From SKIA01 sp047602905 (GTDB lineage: Archaea > Nanobdellota > Nanobdellia > Woesearchaeales > SKIA01): a DNA stretch of 59,741 bases. This document shows, piece after piece, positions 14,872-24,300 of the stretch. The stretch is taken from NCBI GenBank assembly GCA_047602905.1, contig JBLKOP010000006.1:1-59741 (forward strand). The letters run 5' to 3'. Positions within the stretch are counted from its first letter, which is position 1. Each line of letters starts with the position of its first letter. The position numbers were made by a program, and so were the translations under genes. The notes beneath the pieces are model-generated. The model searched no databases and had not been told where the DNA came from. It was given only the letters and a program-made list of their open reading frames with translations.

Positions 14872-17705
14872 TTCTGTACCGCATCCCAGTTGACTTTGTA
14901 CACAAGTATTTTTCCTCCTGTTACTTGTTGCTCTCTTGTAAGTAACTCTAAGGCTTCTCCTGGGGTTTCGTCAAAGAAGAGTTGTGTGAATACGCTGTTT
15001 ACTATTTCTGGTGTTCCTAGTAGTACTCTGTTATCTTGTATTCTCATTGCAAGTCCTAATCCTTCTCCTGCGTCTACTCGCTCTCCGTCTATGTAGAGTA
15101 TTCCTGCGTCTAGTTCTTCTATTATTTGTCCTTGTGCAGCTAGTAGAATAGTGCTTTCTTGTGGGTTGTCTTTTGGAATAATTGCTCTGTCTGCTACTAT
15201 TTGTATTCCGTTTTGTTGTGCTACCACAAGACCTAATGGACAGGTCAACGTATTGTTTTGTTCTTGACACGTTCGTGGGCTTCCTGCGTAGCTTGGGTGA
15301 TCTGAAACCCATCTAATCTGGTCGTTTCTTGATCCTCGGGCGTTTAATTCGTTGTACCACTGCGTTGCTTGCTCTTCGCTCACATCTAGTCTTTCTTGAA
15401 TCGTGTTTATTGCTGCTGCTCGTGGTTGTGTTTGGTATGCGTTAAGCACTGTTGCTTTGTCAAAGTCCCATCCTCCAAAGTACCCCCATACTCCTGCTTT
15501 TCCTACCATGTCCTCACTTACAATAACAAAGCTCTCAGGCGGCTCACAATGCGTTGCGTCTAGTATTTGGGTTATTTCCTCCTCACTAAAACCAAGTTCT
15601 TCAAGAGCAGTTCTTGCTTGTTGTGGTGTTTGGTTCAGCACCTCTAGTGTTGTGTCGTAGCTTCTTGCTGGGTTTTGTATTCGTTCTTGGATTACTTCGT
15701 ATGCGGTGTTGTGTCCGCAGTTGAGCATGCGTAGTATTTGTAGTGATTCGTCGTAGTCGTTTGTTAAGAACATTTTTCCTACCCAGTGAGCTGCTGGTCT
15801 GTTTTGGGTTGCTCCATCAAAAGTTACTCTTCTCTCCGCTATTGCTTTAAACCAGTGCCCAAAATCCCACCAGCTCGTTATGATTGCGTCCTCTGAGCTG
15901 TTTTCTTTTATTTCTGTAAGTGCATCCCACCACGCATCGTTCATGCTTGGTACGTGGTTGTGAGCTACTCTGTCTGCTCGCTCATACAGGTTTGCTGTTA
16001 CAGGTGCAAAAAGCAGTACTGCCATGATGAGTGCTACTATTGTTGTTGCTATCATTGGTTGCCACTCGATGTCTTCTGCGAGTTTGTTTGCTAATTCTAC
16101 CATCCATCCTGCAAAGAAGCCAAAGCCCATTGCTATTGGAGGTACGAGAAGCAGTAAGAAGCGCACTCCGCTTGTTGTTGCAAACAGTCCTGCAAGCATG
16201 AACGCTGCTCCTATGACTGCGTAATGGATTTGTTGTGCGTGTTTGTAGTGTAAGTTGTACAGTATAAGTCCTGCAAACGGTATTGCGTATAATACTAAGT
16301 AAAGCAGTGGGTTGAGTGCTGTTGCTGTCTCTGACATGAGCACGATGTAGTACACTGCTACTCCTGCGAGTACGTAGTATTCTCTGTTGGTTATTTTATC
16401 TACTCGAATAAGTGTAAGCAGTAACCCCATCGTTACGATGAAGAAAACGACTACTCCTCCGATGTTACTTATTGTTTGAGGAATTGTGAGCGGGTTGAGT
16501 TCTGCTACTGTTCTCATAACGTTTGGCCATAGCTCTGCTGTTGCAATACTTTGCAAACCACCCACCCCTGCTGCTCTTCTGAATGGTTGCGTGAATGCGT
16601 CAATGAACCGGTCAAAACCTAAGAGTACTGTTACTGTTATCCCTGTTATTGCAATATAGCCTACTGCTGTGAGGAGTGCTTGTTCTGCGTTTTTGTACGC
16701 TTGTTTTGCACTAAACGATTTTTTCTTACTGCGATATTGTTCTAGTAATGTCGTTGCTGCTTTGTATATTGAAGTTGCAAGTAGTGCTCCCATGAGCACG
16801 AAGAATGCGTACCACCAAGCGTTCCAGAATTGACTAAACACTTCTGTTATGAGTGCTGCCAAAGTTATTCCTATCCATTGTTTTTTGTTCTCTGTTTGCT
16901 CTAATGCCCACACAACAGCAAATATCATGAGTACGGGAAAGAGTACGTTCCATGCGTCTGTGCTGCTAAAGCCTGCCATTGTTCTAGTCAGTAAGCTTGT
17001 GTGCAACGCAATAACGAGTCCTGCTACGAATCCTGCAAGTGTTCCATATCTTCTTTTTACAAAGAAAAACATAGGTATAGTAATGAGACTGGCCAGTATT
17101 GCTGGCATGAAAAATACTCCTGTCATTGAGAGGTGTCCCATCCAAACAGCTGCTGCTGCGAAGTATCCTGTTACGTAACTGTGCCAGTCTTGTCTAGTAT
17201 TAGGAGGTGTTGGTGCAGTCATCAAGTCATCTCTACACGCTCCGTCCACGACTGATGTACATACTGTTCCTGTCTCCATTACTCTCTCTGCTCTCTGCCA
17301 GTAGTAGTACGGGTCTATTCCTGTGAGGTATGTTTGTGCGTGTGCTACTCCGTTTCGTTCGTACTCGATCTGGAATTCTCGTCTGAATTGTGCTGAGAGA
17401 AGCTCTTCTTGTCTTTGTAGTTCTTCTAGGTTTTCTGCTCTGAATTGTTGGTAGTCTTGTATTGCTCTGTTTCGTAGTTGTTGGCTTGCTAGTGTGGGGA
17501 ATTCTTGTCGTAGTTGTTGTTCGAATTGGTTTACTAGTTGGTTTTGGAGTGTTTCTTGCGCCCATTGGTCTGTTATTGCGAGTTCTGCGGGTGCTGAGCG
17601 CACACTAAATGCTAAAGCGACAAGCACAACTAATAAAATAACTACGAGTAATTTGTGATTAAGAACTGCGTTTGCTTGCGTAAAGAAATCCTCTTTTCTC
17701 CCCAT
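14868..17705 (-). CDS. aglB: Archaeal oligosaccharyltransferase AglB
   Basis: The STT3/AglB enzyme that moves the finished glycan from its lipid carrier to Asn in N-x-S/T sites of exported proteins. After one N-terminal helix (residues ~18-35) comes a long Gln-rich outer loop, then TGIDPYYYWQRAE near residue 130, in the region of the first metal-binding Asp. There follow about 10-12 more helices, and the catalytic WWDFGHW motif near residue 608. A DK-type motif (EDMVGKAGVWGYFGGWDF) appears near 735. At 945 residues it is a long AglB. It sits just outside the glycan cluster on the same strand, with TA-like genes between. Confidence 0.93.
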   Translation of the reverse strand: MGRKEDFFTQANAVLNHKLLVVILLVVLVALAFSVRSAPAELAITDQWAQETLQNQLVNQFEQQLRQEFPTLASQQLRNRAIQDYQQFRAENLEELQRQEELLSAQFRREFQIEYERNGVAHAQTYLTGIDPYYYWQRAERVMETGTVCTSVVDGACRDDLMTAPTPPNTRQDWHSYVTGYFAAAAVWMGHLSMTGVFFMPAILASLITIPMFFFVKRRYGTLAGFVAGLVIALHTSLLTRTMAGFSSTDAWNVLFPVLMIFAVVWALEQTENKKQWIGITLAALITEVFSQFWNAWWYAFFVLMGALLATSIYKAATTLLEQYRSKKKSFSAKQAYKNAEQALLTAVGYIAITGITVTVLLGFDRFIDAFTQPFRRAAGVGGLQSIATAELWPNVMRTVAELNPLTIPQTISNIGGVVVFFIVTMGLLLTLIRVDKITNREYYVLAGVAVYYIVLMSETATALNPLLYLVLYAIPFAGLILYNLHYKHAQQIHYAVIGAAFMLAGLFATTSGVRFLLLLVPPIAMGFGFFAGWMVELANKLAEDIEWQPMIATTIVALIMAVLLFAPVTANLYERADRVAHNHVPSMNDAWWDALTEIKENSSEDAIITSWWDFGHWFKAIAERRVTFDGATQNRPAAHWVGKMFLTNDYDESLQILRMLNCGHNTAYEVIQERIQNPARSYDTTLEVLNQTPQQARTALEELGFSEEEITQILDATHCEPPESFVIVSEDMVGKAGVWGYFGGWDFDKATVLNAYQTQPRAAAINTIQERLDVSEEQATQWYNELNARGSRNDQIRWVSDHPSYAGSPRTCQEQNNTLTCPLGLVVAQQNGIQIVADRAIIPKDNPQESTILLAAQGQIIEELDAGILYIDGERVDAGEGLGLAMRIQDNRVLLGTPEIVNSVFTQLFFDETPGEALELLTREQQVTGGKILVYKVNWDAVQN

Positions 17706-17751
17706 AGCACTTCTTGACTAAGTATTTCTTTATAATTGTAGCGGTATGTAA

Positions 17752-18501
17752 TTAGTGTATGTAGTCTTTTGTTGTTACAAGTTCATACATCTCATTAAAT
17801 GTTGGGTGTGTTTGCGTGAGGTATTTGAGTTCTTTATCATAAATGGGTTCTTTTTCTTGTATGCGTCTTTGAAAGGTTTCTTGCTCAAAGAACAAGTTGT
17901 ATAGTGCAAGTTTTTGGTTTATGAGCTGTTTGTTTGTGGTTATCTCGTTTTGTAAGAGGTAGTACAAGTCATAGAGGTCTCTTGCTTTGTCTCTGGTGAG
18001 TATCGCGCGTATTTTTTCTGCGAGTATTTCTTCTTGACTCATCACAATTACTTCATACGCAGGTATGTGGGGTGTTTTTCTTCCTAGCAATTTTTTTTGT
18101 GTGGGTAAGTGGATGGTTTCTCGTAGACTAATATCTACTCGTATGCTGCATAGCGAGTGCCTGTTTTGGTTGTAGAGAGGTCCTTGTATAAGTACGCGTA
18201 TATGTTGTGTTTGTTTGTTTTCTTCTTGGGTTATTTCTGCTTCTATGTAAAATCTTTTGAGTCCTTGTCGGAGTATTTCTTTAAAGTTACTTTTTTTGGT
18301 TGCTGTGAAATCAAGGTCTTCTGAGAAGCGGTTGAATCCGTAGCATTTTGTTAGTGCTGTTCCTCCTTTAAAAACGAGTTCTTGTCCGTATTCTTGGTAG
18401 AGGAGGAATAGAAGTATTTCTTGGTAGTAGTCTTTTTCTGCTTGTCCAAGCGTATAGTTTGTTGTTTTTGCGTATTCTCGTAGTTCGTTAAGTAAGATCA
18501 T
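17752..18501 (-). CDS. AbiEii/DUF1814 nucleotidyltransferase toxin
   Basis: A 249-residue protein of the AbiEii family, GTP-dependent nucleotidyltransferase-like toxins of type IV toxin-antitoxin and abortive-infection systems. Family motifs in order: QELVFKGGTALTKCYGFNRF and SEDLDF (residues ~41-66; the GG-S and DxD-like active site), a central strand, MSQEEILAEKIRAILTR and DKARDLYDLYYLL. Its start overlaps the end of the AbiEi-like gene upstream by 14 bases. The pair is inserted between aglB and the surface-protein genes. Confidence 0.82.
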   Translation of the reverse strand: MILLNELREYAKTTNYTLGQAEKDYYQEILLFLLYQEYGQELVFKGGTALTKCYGFNRFSEDLDFTATKKSNFKEILRQGLKRFYIEAEITQEENKQTQHIRVLIQGPLYNQNRHSLCSIRVDISLRETIHLPTQKKLLGRKTPHIPAYEVIVMSQEEILAEKIRAILTRDKARDLYDLYYLLQNEITTNKQLINQKLALYNLFFEQETFQRRIQEKEPIYDKELKYLTQTHPTFNEMYELVTTKDYIH

Positions 18502-19165
18502 GTTTTATTCTCCATTTTGCGTTTATTATTTGTTCGTTAAGTCCTATTTTTGCGTAGTTGCTGTCTTTGTATGTTATGTGTTCTGAGAGGTCTGTGTTTG
18601 CATATTTTTCTAGTAAAAATCCTGCCTTTTTGTTGAGTGTTTTGTTGTTTATTCTGTTCAGGTAGGTGATCATTTTTTGTTTGTTTATATTTGCTTGTTT
18701 GATGATGGATATGATTTCTTGTGTGTTTCCAATGGTGTTTTCTCGTAGCAGGCAGTCTATAATGAGTTTTTCGTCTTCTGCTATAAAGAAGCTTCCTGTG
18801 GTTGTTTGTTGTTTTGTATAGCCAAAAAAGGCTTTTTTTGGTAGTTGATAGAATTCTATCTTGTATTGGTTGTGTGTTATTGTTTTGTATTGTTTTGTTG
18901 TGGCTACTTGTATGCTTAGAAGTATTTGTTCTGTGTATCCTTTTAGTTGTGATGCGCTCCAAAAGGAAATGTATGAAGGTACGTGAATGTTTGTTGCTAT
19001 GAGGTGTATATCTTCTATTGCTGTATACACTCCTTTGTGTATTTGTATGAGTTTGTTTTTTTCTTTGAGTCTGTTCAGTACTGTGTATGCGTATTCGTCG
19101 TTGCATCCGAGGCGTTTTTTTATGTCTGCTTTGGTAATTATTGGTTGTTGTGTAAGCCAGTGCAT
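18488..19165 (-). CDS. AbiEi-like antitoxin
   Basis: A 225-residue protein with an N-terminal winged helix (QPIITKADIKKRLGCNDEYA, LNRLKEKNKLIQIHKGVYT). A C-terminal domain contains SYISFWSASQLKGYTEQ, FFIAEDEKLIIDCLL and LNKKAGFLLEKYA, the pattern of AbiEi antitoxins that repress their own promoter and counter AbiEii. TATA-like sequence (TTATAAG in minus sense, near 19195) lies about 25-30 bases before its ATG. Confidence 0.78.
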   Translation of the reverse strand: MHWLTQQPIITKADIKKRLGCNDEYAYTVLNRLKEKNKLIQIHKGVYTAIEDIHLIATNIHVPSYISFWSASQLKGYTEQILLSIQVATTKQYKTITHNQYKIEFYQLPKKAFFGYTKQQTTTGSFFIAEDEKLIIDCLLRENTIGNTQEIISIIKQANINKQKMITYLNRINNKTLNKKAGFLLEKYANTDLSEHITYKDSNYAKIGLNEQIINAKWRIKHDLT

Positions 19166-19422
19166 GTATGTTTATAGGGAAACAACCTTATAAATCTTAT
19201 TTTTTTTCCTTGAACTAATCAAAAATGATTTGTTTACGCGCAATAAACAAGATATTTGTACGCGCAAGCTTACAGACAAAACACGATATTGACATAGGTG
19301 TTTTAGAAAGAATTGCAGAAATTAACTTTTTTACGTTTTTTTTGTAAAAACAAGTAATGTAAAGAAATAGATGTTCCTTTAAAGTAGTAACATTTATATA
19401 TTCTGGAAGGTAACTAAAAGGC
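19166..19422. other. Intergenic region between AbiE pair and surface-protein block
   Basis: This divergent intergenic region of 257 bases holds promoters for both sides. Bases 19317-19350 carry AATTAACTTTTTTAC, a T-rich spacer and GTAAAAA, matching the inverted repeat at 14258-14287. TTTATATA at 19393-19400 is 30 bases before the ATG at 19423. A short open stretch on the plus strand (19209-19345) has no recognisable family and is not called. Confidence 0.45.
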
Positions 19423-21351
19423 ATGAACCGCTGGGAACTTACAAACCAAACCACAAGCAACGAACAAAATACGCTAGAAAACCTTCATCCTATAGCCAGT
19501 CAAAGAACGTGGCTGAATTCAGTATATGAATACTCAAGCGAGATAGTAAAAGCACACGCAGAGAAACTAGAACAGGCAGGAATAACTACTAAAACAGAAA
19601 TAGCAGGAGCAATAGATGCATACTTCACATCATTAATGAACCAAGCACGCTTTGGAGGAGTTACTAAAGCTCTAAAAGTGGCTGCAGGAATAGCATTTGC
19701 AACAAGCACCAGTTTAGCGTATGCAAATAACGATCAAACAGCTAAAGGAATTTCTGCGATACAAAAAAGCCCTCCAAGTGCATTTACAACAGCAGTCACA
19801 GACACAACACATCAACAACAACCAAATAACATTCAAGCAGCTGTAAGCGACACACTACAAACAGCAACAACTGATAGTCTTTGCACACTAGAAGAAACAC
19901 TTCTACGCATAAAAAGCGCAGGAAAACCAATTCCTGAAGCAATTATGGAAGTAGAAACTGAGCAAGGAACAAACATATATGCTTTACGTATAGCGCAAGG
20001 AGAAGATCAAGGAGCACACCAGTTCGATAACCTAACTCGAGTATTAAACGATGAAGCAATACAAGGAATTCGAGCAAACATTTATCGTGACGCAGTTTTA
20101 CGAGTGTTTCCTACTGGAGAAGGAAATTATCGTATACGAACACCGCAAGGAGACATCCCAATGCGAGAAATCACTAGCAGTAAAGGAACAAAAGGAAGAG
20201 AGATTATTCTTGAAGAAGCAATCAACAAAATATACTCCCAAGAACTAAAAGCAGACACCTTAACTACAGGAGCATTTACGTTTCCAATAGAAGTAGACCT
20301 TTATCGAACAGTGGACTGTAACCCTGATTGTACAGAACAAAGCATAAAAGCAATTATTGAGTCATCTCCAACCGATAGAAGCGCTGAAATAAGCGAATTA
20401 GAAGGCCGGTTAGCAAAAGCAGGAGACAGAATACTCACGTATCAAATAAAAATACAAGACCTAAAAAACAAACTTCCTGCAGACGACCCTGAAGAAAACG
20501 GAGAACCTACAGACCCTGTTGTTGAACAAGAAGCAGTTACTCCTCTTCGAGCAGAGGTCTACGTTCACGGAGGGTTAGCTCGTATGAGTGGAGACATCAC
20601 TCAAGAGCATGCACAAAACACTACTGTAATCCCTAGTACAAGAGAAATGTCTTACTTTGGTCTTGAAGGAAGAGCTAACAACCGAGTAGGTAACATTGTT
20701 CTTCACGTTGATTTGTTTAACGGAGAAGATGTTAACGAGTATTCTACAGTAACTAATGACAGAATTATTCGCGAAGAAAGTCCACCAAACGAAGATGTTG
20801 TTTTAGATGTTAGTAGACAGGAAGTTTTTGGAAACATAGGAATTAACGTTGCCAAAAACATTTATGTTGGTTTGGGAGGAGGATTTGTAAACCAAACAAC
20901 ATCACGAGAGGATGGTTCTCGAACAGGAACAACAAGAAACTTTGTTTACGGAGGCCCCTCTATTGGTTTTACTAATGATAATGTAGATGCAAATGTAGGA
21001 TACGCTTTTTCAAAAGGATCTAATGTACACAACAAAACAAACGGTTTCGAGCATGACTACAGTGGAAGCATAGGTGTTATGGGAAGTGTACACACAAGCA
21101 TTCCTTTAAATGAAGAAAAAAACCTCTCTCTTGATTTTTCAGCAAAAGGAGCAATTCTTAGTTTAAACGGAGAGTCTGGTTCATATAACAAAACACTTGC
21201 TGATGCACGACTAAAATTAAGTAAAGCAATTGGTAACTTTGAATTACAAGCAGGAGCTAATGCTTTTTATCGAAATATCGGTAGAAACATAGAAACACAT
21301 AATAAGCGAGGAATTGGGTTTGAAGTAGGTGCTAAGTATCACATACGATAA
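19423..21351 (+). CDS. Exported protein with predicted C-terminal beta-barrel
   Basis: A 642-residue protein of unusual design. Residues 1-80 are soluble and helical. Residues ~81-101 (KALKVAAGIAFATSTSLAYA) look like a signal sequence ending in an AxA cleavage site, but set far from the N-terminus. Residues ~316-350 form a short coiled coil (RSAEISELEGRLAKAGDRIL) followed by a Pro/Glu linker. From ~375 to the end there are repeated alternating strands with polar turns: AEVYVHGGLARMSGD, FGNIGINVAKNIYVGLGGGF, NFVYGGPSIGFTNDN, VDANVGYAFSKGSN, FELQAGANAFYRNIG and the terminal IGFEVGAKYHIR. That pattern is what outer-membrane beta-barrels of bacteria look like and is unexpected in an archaeon. No named family is recognised. 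It starts leaderless, 30 bases after a TATA box. Confidence 0.65.
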   Translation: MNRWELTNQTTSNEQNTLENLHPIASQRTWLNSVYEYSSEIVKAHAEKLEQAGITTKTEIAGAIDAYFTSLMNQARFGGVTKALKVAAGIAFATSTSLAYANNDQTAKGISAIQKSPPSAFTTAVTDTTHQQQPNNIQAAVSDTLQTATTDSLCTLEETLLRIKSAGKPIPEAIMEVETEQGTNIYALRIAQGEDQGAHQFDNLTRVLNDEAIQGIRANIYRDAVLRVFPTGEGNYRIRTPQGDIPMREITSSKGTKGREIILEEAINKIYSQELKADTLTTGAFTFPIEVDLYRTVDCNPDCTEQSIKAIIESSPTDRSAEISELEGRLAKAGDRILTYQIKIQDLKNKLPADDPEENGEPTDPVVEQEAVTPLRAEVYVHGGLARMSGDITQEHAQNTTVIPSTREMSYFGLEGRANNRVGNIVLHVDLFNGEDVNEYSTVTNDRIIREESPPNEDVVLDVSRQEVFGNIGINVAKNIYVGLGGGFVNQTTSREDGSRTGTTRNFVYGGPSIGFTNDNVDANVGYAFSKGSNVHNKTNGFEHDYSGSIGVMGSVHTSIPLNEEKNLSLDFSAKGAILSLNGESGSYNKTLADARLKLSKAIGNFELQAGANAFYRNIGRNIETHNKRGIGFEVGAKYHIR

Positions 21352-21369
21352 ATCCGCTAAGTACAAACA

Positions 21370-21377
21370 TTTATAAG
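21370..21377 (+). promoter_or_regulatory. TATA box of the thrombospondin-repeat surface protein
   Basis: TTTATAAG is 30 bases before the ATG at 21400 and only 19 bases after the stop of the preceding gene, so this gene has its own leaderless promoter. Confidence 0.6.
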
Positions 21378-21399
21378 ATGTTTAACTAAGGAAAATAAC

Positions 21400-24300
21400 A
21401 TGAGAGTAGCGCAAGGAGTTTTTATATTCGTCTGTGTCGTTTTAGCACTGGCTAGCGTTTCTGCAACTGAAACACATATTATTTGTCCTGGAATAGAACC
21501 TCCCTGCACATACGAAGACCAAAGCTGCTGGGTAGAAGTAGGAGACGAAGTACTCCCAGACAGCGACAGAGACGGAGTAGCAGACAGATTCGACAACTGC
21601 GTATGCACACCAAACCCAGACCAAAAAGACACAACAGGAAACGGAATAGGAGACGCATGCTCAGAAACGCCACCACCTCCTCCTGAAAGAGAAGGACCTA
21701 TTTTTTGTCCTGGAATAGAACCTCCCTGCACATACGAAGACCAAAGCTGCTGGGTAGAAGTAGGAGACGAAGTACTCCCAGACAGCGACAGAGACGGAGT
21801 AGCAGACAGATTCGACAACTGCGTATGCACACCAAACCCAGACCAAAAAGACACAACAGGAAACGGAATAGGAGACGCATGCTCAGAAACACCTCAACCA
21901 CCCTCTCAGCTAGGTATTACTAAGCAAGTTTCTCAAAGCACTGTTCAGTCAGGTAACACCGTAACGTACACTCTTCAACTCACAGGTTTAGGTGAGGAAG
22001 CAACTGTACGAGACCAATTCGCTTCATCACAAGCACAGCACCAAAGAAGTAATGTTCAAGTAAGCGGAGCGAGTCACACAGGAAACCTATTCAGCACGCA
22101 AGGAATGCGACTAACAAATACTGGCGGATCTGCAACTATTACGTACCAAGCGTTACTAACCAACCCGACAACTACTAACCAAGCAATTACTAATACTGCT
22201 ACCGTAAGCAGTAACCGCCAAACAAGAACTGCTAGTCAAACAGTCACCGTAACACCAACAACAACTCCTTCTGAGGAGCGAGTAACGATAGAAAAAACTG
22301 CTTCTCCTTCTTCTGTTCAGGGAGAGCAGCGAGTAACGTACCGTATCGTTGTTGAAGGAGTCTCTGATGAGTTTAGAGTACAAGACAGTTTTCGTAACAA
22401 CCAACCACTCACCGCTCCTCAAGGAAGCCGTATAACTGCTGATTATTCTTCTGTGCAAACAAACGTTGTAGGTCAAGGAACGATAACAGGAAACTTGCAG
22501 CAAGGATTTACAGTAAGAAACCTTAATGGACGAGCTATCATTACGTACTTTGCTCACAGCAAAGCAAGCAGCACACAAGAAACCCTTACTAACGCTGCTC
22601 AACTAACTAGCCCTACACTTACTAAGAGTTCTTCAGCGGACGTAACTGTATCTCCTCTTCCTGCAGGAACTAGTCAGTTTAGTGTGGTTAAAGGAGTAAA
22701 CAATCGTTTTCCTAGACACAACGAAGTCCTTACGTACTCAGTGGCTGTTCGTAACACTGGAGACGGAGCAGGTAGTGTTACCGTAACGGATTCTATAAGT
22801 AATAATAACGGAGTCCTTCAGGGAACTAACGGAGGACAAATACAGTACGAAGGTCAAGAAGTCGTTACTGGACGAGACAGCACTGGGCGAAGCGTTGTTA
22901 TTGATTACTCAGGAAGCCTTGCTTCGCAAAGAGGAATTACTCTTCATAACCTTCCAGCAGGAGTTACTGCTCGTATTAGTTATCGAGCACGAGCGCATAG
23001 CGATGACTTAGCAAGTGGTGTTCGCAGCGTAGCAGAAAACACTGCTCGTGCAGGAAACCAAGAAGATGTTGTTGGAGTAACGCTTACCGGTCCACAAGTA
23101 ACTACTCACAGCCAACAAGTACGCTTAGAAAGCATCCCTGCGCAGATACTTCGGTGTGGTGAGCAGTTTGCAACCATAAACCTAAATAATTTTGTTAGTG
23201 GAACAGACGACCCAAGCAGGTACCGTTTATCAGTGAGTGGTAATCGTCAGTTGCAAGTTTCTCTTGATCAAGCAACCAACCAGCTACAAGTAACTGACCC
23301 GTTACAAGAAGGGCGTTTCTCAGAAACAATTACGGTAACACTTACTGATGATCAAAACCGCATAAGCAGACAACCAATTACCTTTACTGTTCTTGAAGCA
23401 TTCAGCCAAACACCTATCCTTGCAGGTATTCCTGACCAAATCATTGATTCACGAGACCGCTTTGATACGTTTAGATTACGAGATTACGTACAAGTAGCTG
23501 ATCCTAGCTCCGCAAGCTTCTATGCTCTAGGTAGCGAGCTTCTCAGCATAACTATTGATGATGACAGCACGGTACGTCTCGGTTTTGAGCAAAGAAACTT
23601 TGATAACCTAGACTTAGCACAAATTTCTGAAGCAATAACGTTTGGTGTTGTTGGCTGCAGCCAAGCAGAGGACACAGCACTATTCACCGTTATTAATGAT
23701 AACTTAGGAGGTCCTAGCTACCCCTACATCGGTTCTTCACGACAAAAGACGTGCGCTATTAGTATTGATGGACGTTTATACGACGACACCGATTGTGATG
23801 GTATTCCTGATTACAGAGATAATTGTCCTCTCGTCTACAACCCTGACCAGACGGATACGGATGGCGATGGTGTTGGTGACGCGTGTGACATTACTGTTGT
23901 GTGTGAGGTTCGAGAACGCACGCTTGCTGGAGGAGTTACTGCTGAGGTAAACATGCTTGTCAGAAACAACCTCCCAAGCGCTGTTAGTGGTTTACGAGCG
24001 ATTGCTGATATTCCTGAGCTAGGAGTTTCTCGAGGCTTTACTCTTGATACTGTTGCTGCTGGAGCTGCGCAAAGCGTTACTCTTCGTCCTCGTATCCCTG
24101 CGTGTACGCAGCCAGGAACGTACAGAGTAGATTGTTCGTTAGTAGGAGCGCAAGTATCTACAGGAACAACAAGTACTATTCGTCTAAGCGAGTCTGCGTT
24201 CTGTCCTTCTCTTGGTAGTAGCGAGGCTGATGTGTACGAGACCCAAGACGTTATTGCTGGTCATGAGTACGGAGCAGTGTTTCCTATTACTCTTCGTAAC

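Noticed and set aside
19209..19345. A short plus-strand reading frame upstream of the barrel-like gene
   Set aside because: About 40 codons with no family resemblance, ending in poly-Phe from a T run; no start signals.
22156..22602. A 148-codon minus-strand frame within the 21400-24654 surface gene
   Set aside because: Opposite-strand shadow; the plus-strand gene has signal peptide, domains and anchor in one continuous frame.
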